From: Acidobacteriota bacterium
GTDB lineage: Bacteria; Acidobacteriota; Terriglobia; Terriglobales; Acidobacteriaceae
Reading direction: 5' to 3'
NCBI GenBank assembly: GCA_021780075.1
Contig: JAJXZL010000005.1
Span: 372,001-436,000, forward strand
DNA length: 64,000 nt
Part shown: piece after piece, positions 62,597 to 64,000 of the stretch
Layout: each line of letters opens with the position of its first letter
How positions within the stretch are numbered: position 1 is the stretch's first letter
Translations under genes and position numbers: made by a program
Notes under the pieces: model-generated
Database searches by the model: none
Told to the model about the DNA's origin: nothing
Seen by the model: only the letters and a program-made list of their open reading frames with translations

Positions 62597-62743
62597 ATGC
62601 AGTCCTCCCCCCAATCCGCTACCACCACACTGCCACCTCCCGACGTCGGATTGGCGCAGTACAGACGGCGCTCCTACATTGCCTATCAGGCGGTGACGAT
62701 CGCTGCCATCCTGCTCGTGCTGGTAACCGTGTGGATTTTTTAG
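62597..62743 (+). CDS. Small membrane protein, 48 residues
   Basis: ATG to TAG, 48 residues. A polar N-terminus with Ser/Thr/Pro, a basic YRRRSY patch and one C-terminal helix (about 28-46, ending VTVWIF). A Shine-Dalgarno site (aggaagg) lies 5 bases before the ATG. The gene stands alone on the plus strand between two minus-strand genes. No family recognised. Confidence 0.6.
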   Translation: MQSSPQSATTTLPPPDVGLAQYRRRSYIAYQAVTIAAILLVLVTVWIF

Positions 62744-62847
62744 GGTCTTCCACAGGAAGGCCACGGGCATTCTCCCCGGAACGCCCTTCTTCATGCTGCG
62801 CCCAGTCTGAGAATTTTGGTTTTCCCGCGCTCTCCCTTTGAGTGACG

Positions 62848-63360
62848 CTAGTTTGTTGGCGCGCCTGGCCCTTGCAAGGCTGCGCTGTCTGTTTTTGCCG
62901 CGCGAAACAACGCCACAAAATGCCAGCCTATGGTGGAGAACACGACCACCAGCAGCGCGGGCACCAGCAGGGCAAACAGGTGGCCCTGCCCGCTGCGCAC
63001 CGCCCGGATAATGGCCCACTGCAGAATGGCAAAAAAGCAGCACAGCTCCGCCTTGAGCCAGGCGATCATGTTGAGGCTCACGCTCTGCAGGCGGGCGAGG
63101 TTTTCGCGCGTCACACGCACCGGATAATTGAATGTGCTGGGAAAGCGTGACACCACGGTCATGGCGAAATACAGGCCAGCAGTCACGATCGGCAACAGCA
63201 GCAGCACGGCGGGCGAGCCCCAGCCGTTGGGATTTCCCGCCATGTCAAAGTGGATGGGAACGCGGTCCGGCAGGCGGTCTGGCCCTTCGAAGGCAAGATA
63301 AGTGACCCATCCCATAAGGAATAAAGCGATTAGAGCGATAGCTTCCAGAGATTTACGCAT
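62848..63360 (-). CDS. DUF1648 membrane protein
   Basis: 170 residues from the ATG at 63360. Four or five membrane helices. The N-terminal loop has DRVPIHFDMAGNPNGWGS, the hallmark of DUF1648 (PIHF-G-P--W-S). DUF1648 is known from SdpI-type immunity proteins and other membrane proteins. The start is chosen over 63420 because the extra 20 residues overlap the end of the upstream gene. Confidence 0.85.
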   Translation of the reverse strand: MRKSLEAIALIALFLMGWVTYLAFEGPDRLPDRVPIHFDMAGNPNGWGSPAVLLLLPIVTAGLYFAMTVVSRFPSTFNYPVRVTRENLARLQSVSLNMIAWLKAELCCFFAILQWAIIRAVRSGQGHLFALLVPALLVVVFSTIGWHFVALFRAAKTDSAALQGPGAPTN

Positions 63361-63412
63361 GCCAATTCTCCCGGTCCGGAAAAACAAGGGAAGAATACAG
63401 CGAAAGGTGATC

Positions 63413-64000
63413 CTAGCCAAAGCGGGCGCGCTTGACGGACTGGCGGAAATCCTCGCCTTGCATCACGACGCGAACACACATCTCGGCGAGACGGGAGCGC
63501 ATGCGGTCGCCGATGCGGTCGCCGAGGGTATCTTCACCACGGACAGGCGTTGCGCTGTTCTTATCCGGCTTGAAGCCTGCGCCGGCAGGCAGGTCAGCGT
63601 AGTTGGTGGTGATGATGGTCGTAAGCTCGTCGTTGTAGCGGGTGTTGAGGATGAGCGCGACTGTGTCCCAGACCCATTCATTGGGCTTCTGCGCGCCCAG
63701 GTCGTCGAGTACGAGCACTTCAGCGGCAAAGATGGGCTTCAGCAGTTCCAACTCCGTGGTATTGACCTGCGGGTTGTAGCTGTTCTGAATGTTCTTGAGC
63801 AACTCGCGGTAGTCGCAAAAGAGGCCCTTCACGCCACGCTCCTGCACGAGGCGCTGGAGCACGCCGACGGCGAGATGGGTTTTGCCGAGGCCAGAGGTGC
63901 CAACGAAGAGCAGGCCGTTGCCAGCGGTATCGACCGGGTAGGCGTCAGCGAATTTGCGCGCGCTCATGAGGGCATGGGCAAGGGAGGAGTTTGCGCCCGG
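63413..64000 (-). CDS. DnaC-like AAA+ helicase loader, 5' end cut by window edge
   Basis: At least 195 residues; the frame stays open through the edge, so the start lies outside. The visible part begins with a SLAHAL segment and FADAYP, then Walker A GTSGLGKTH, Walker B VLVLDDLGA, sensor TTIITTNY and the arginine finger in GDRMRSRL. This is the AAA+ core of DnaC/IstB-type proteins, which load the replicative helicase. An N-terminal domain is missing from view. Confidence 0.9.
   Translation of the reverse strand, partial: PGANSSLAHALMSARKFADAYPVDTAGNGLLFVGTSGLGKTHLAVGVLQRLVQERGVKGLFCDYRELLKNIQNSYNPQVNTTELELLKPIFAAEVLVLDDLGAQKPNEWVWDTVALILNTRYNDELTTIITTNYADLPAGAGFKPDKNSATPVRGEDTLGDRIGDRMRSRLAEMCVRVVMQGEDFRQSVKRARFG

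Noticed and set aside
1-64000. CRISPR arrays, prophage, insertion sequences, rRNA and tRNA
   Set aside because: No regularly spaced repeats, transposase or integrase motifs, or RNA gene folds were seen by eye. An IstB-like core at the right edge belongs to a DnaC-type loader without a neighbouring transposase in view.

Overview
The window reads as a piece of a GC-rich Gram-negative chromosome. An Acidobacteriaceae-like member of the Acidobacteriota (Terriglobus/Granulicella/Edaphobacter type) is my best guess. It rests on gene content: a large PAS/GAF hybrid kinase, a beta-propeller phosphoesterase, a GH27 alpha-galactosidase, a Gfo/Idh/MocA oxidoreductase with a Tat signal, many GT-C type membrane proteins, and GTG/TTG starts. 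No rRNA, tRNA, CRISPR array, prophage or insertion sequence was recognised. Genes run off both ends of the window.

Left part (1-8420): a truncated multi-membrane protein, a sigma-54 enhancer-binding protein (1949-3349), a membrane protein, and a tight run of ABC exporter ATPase, permease, DUF374 acyltransferase and queA.

Centre-left (8421-24831): a Flp/Tad pilus locus. One block holds cpaA-cpaE-cpaF-tadB-tadC followed by two identical 31-residue membrane peptides. Then come a DUF192-like/PilZ fusion, a reversed TonB-like gene, cpaB-cpaC, a second DUF192 gene, the flp pilin, and two GT-C/GT87 membrane proteins. The cpaA and flp genes each have a sigma-54 type -24/-12 promoter. Upstream of each, two 8-bp boxes (TGTATACG and GTKTACAC) sit at exactly the same distances from the -12 element, although the sequence between them is not conserved. 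The enhancer-binding protein at 1949 is the obvious candidate to bind them. This is the most interesting signal in the window. The flp mRNA is followed by three strong consecutive hairpins.

Middle (24870-42800): housekeeping and signalling genes. These are polA; a minus-strand set of hybrid histidine kinase, response regulator, Hpt protein, xseA and glmM; an S1/P1-type nuclease; acpS; an MCE-domain protein; leuS with a downstream membrane gene; and an endonuclease IV.

Right part (42883-64000): catabolic and cell-envelope genes. These are another GT87 protein, an oxidoreductase, a phosphoesterase, convergent nagA and N-acetylglucosamine-kinase-like genes, an ENPP-like phosphodiesterase, cytochrome c, GH27, proline dehydrogenase, an amidohydrolase and a small zinc ribbon. 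The heme genes hemE-hemH, an OmpA-like protein, small membrane proteins and a DnaC-like helicase loader cut by the right edge follow. All functions are read from sequence motifs and memory of families; no database search was possible.
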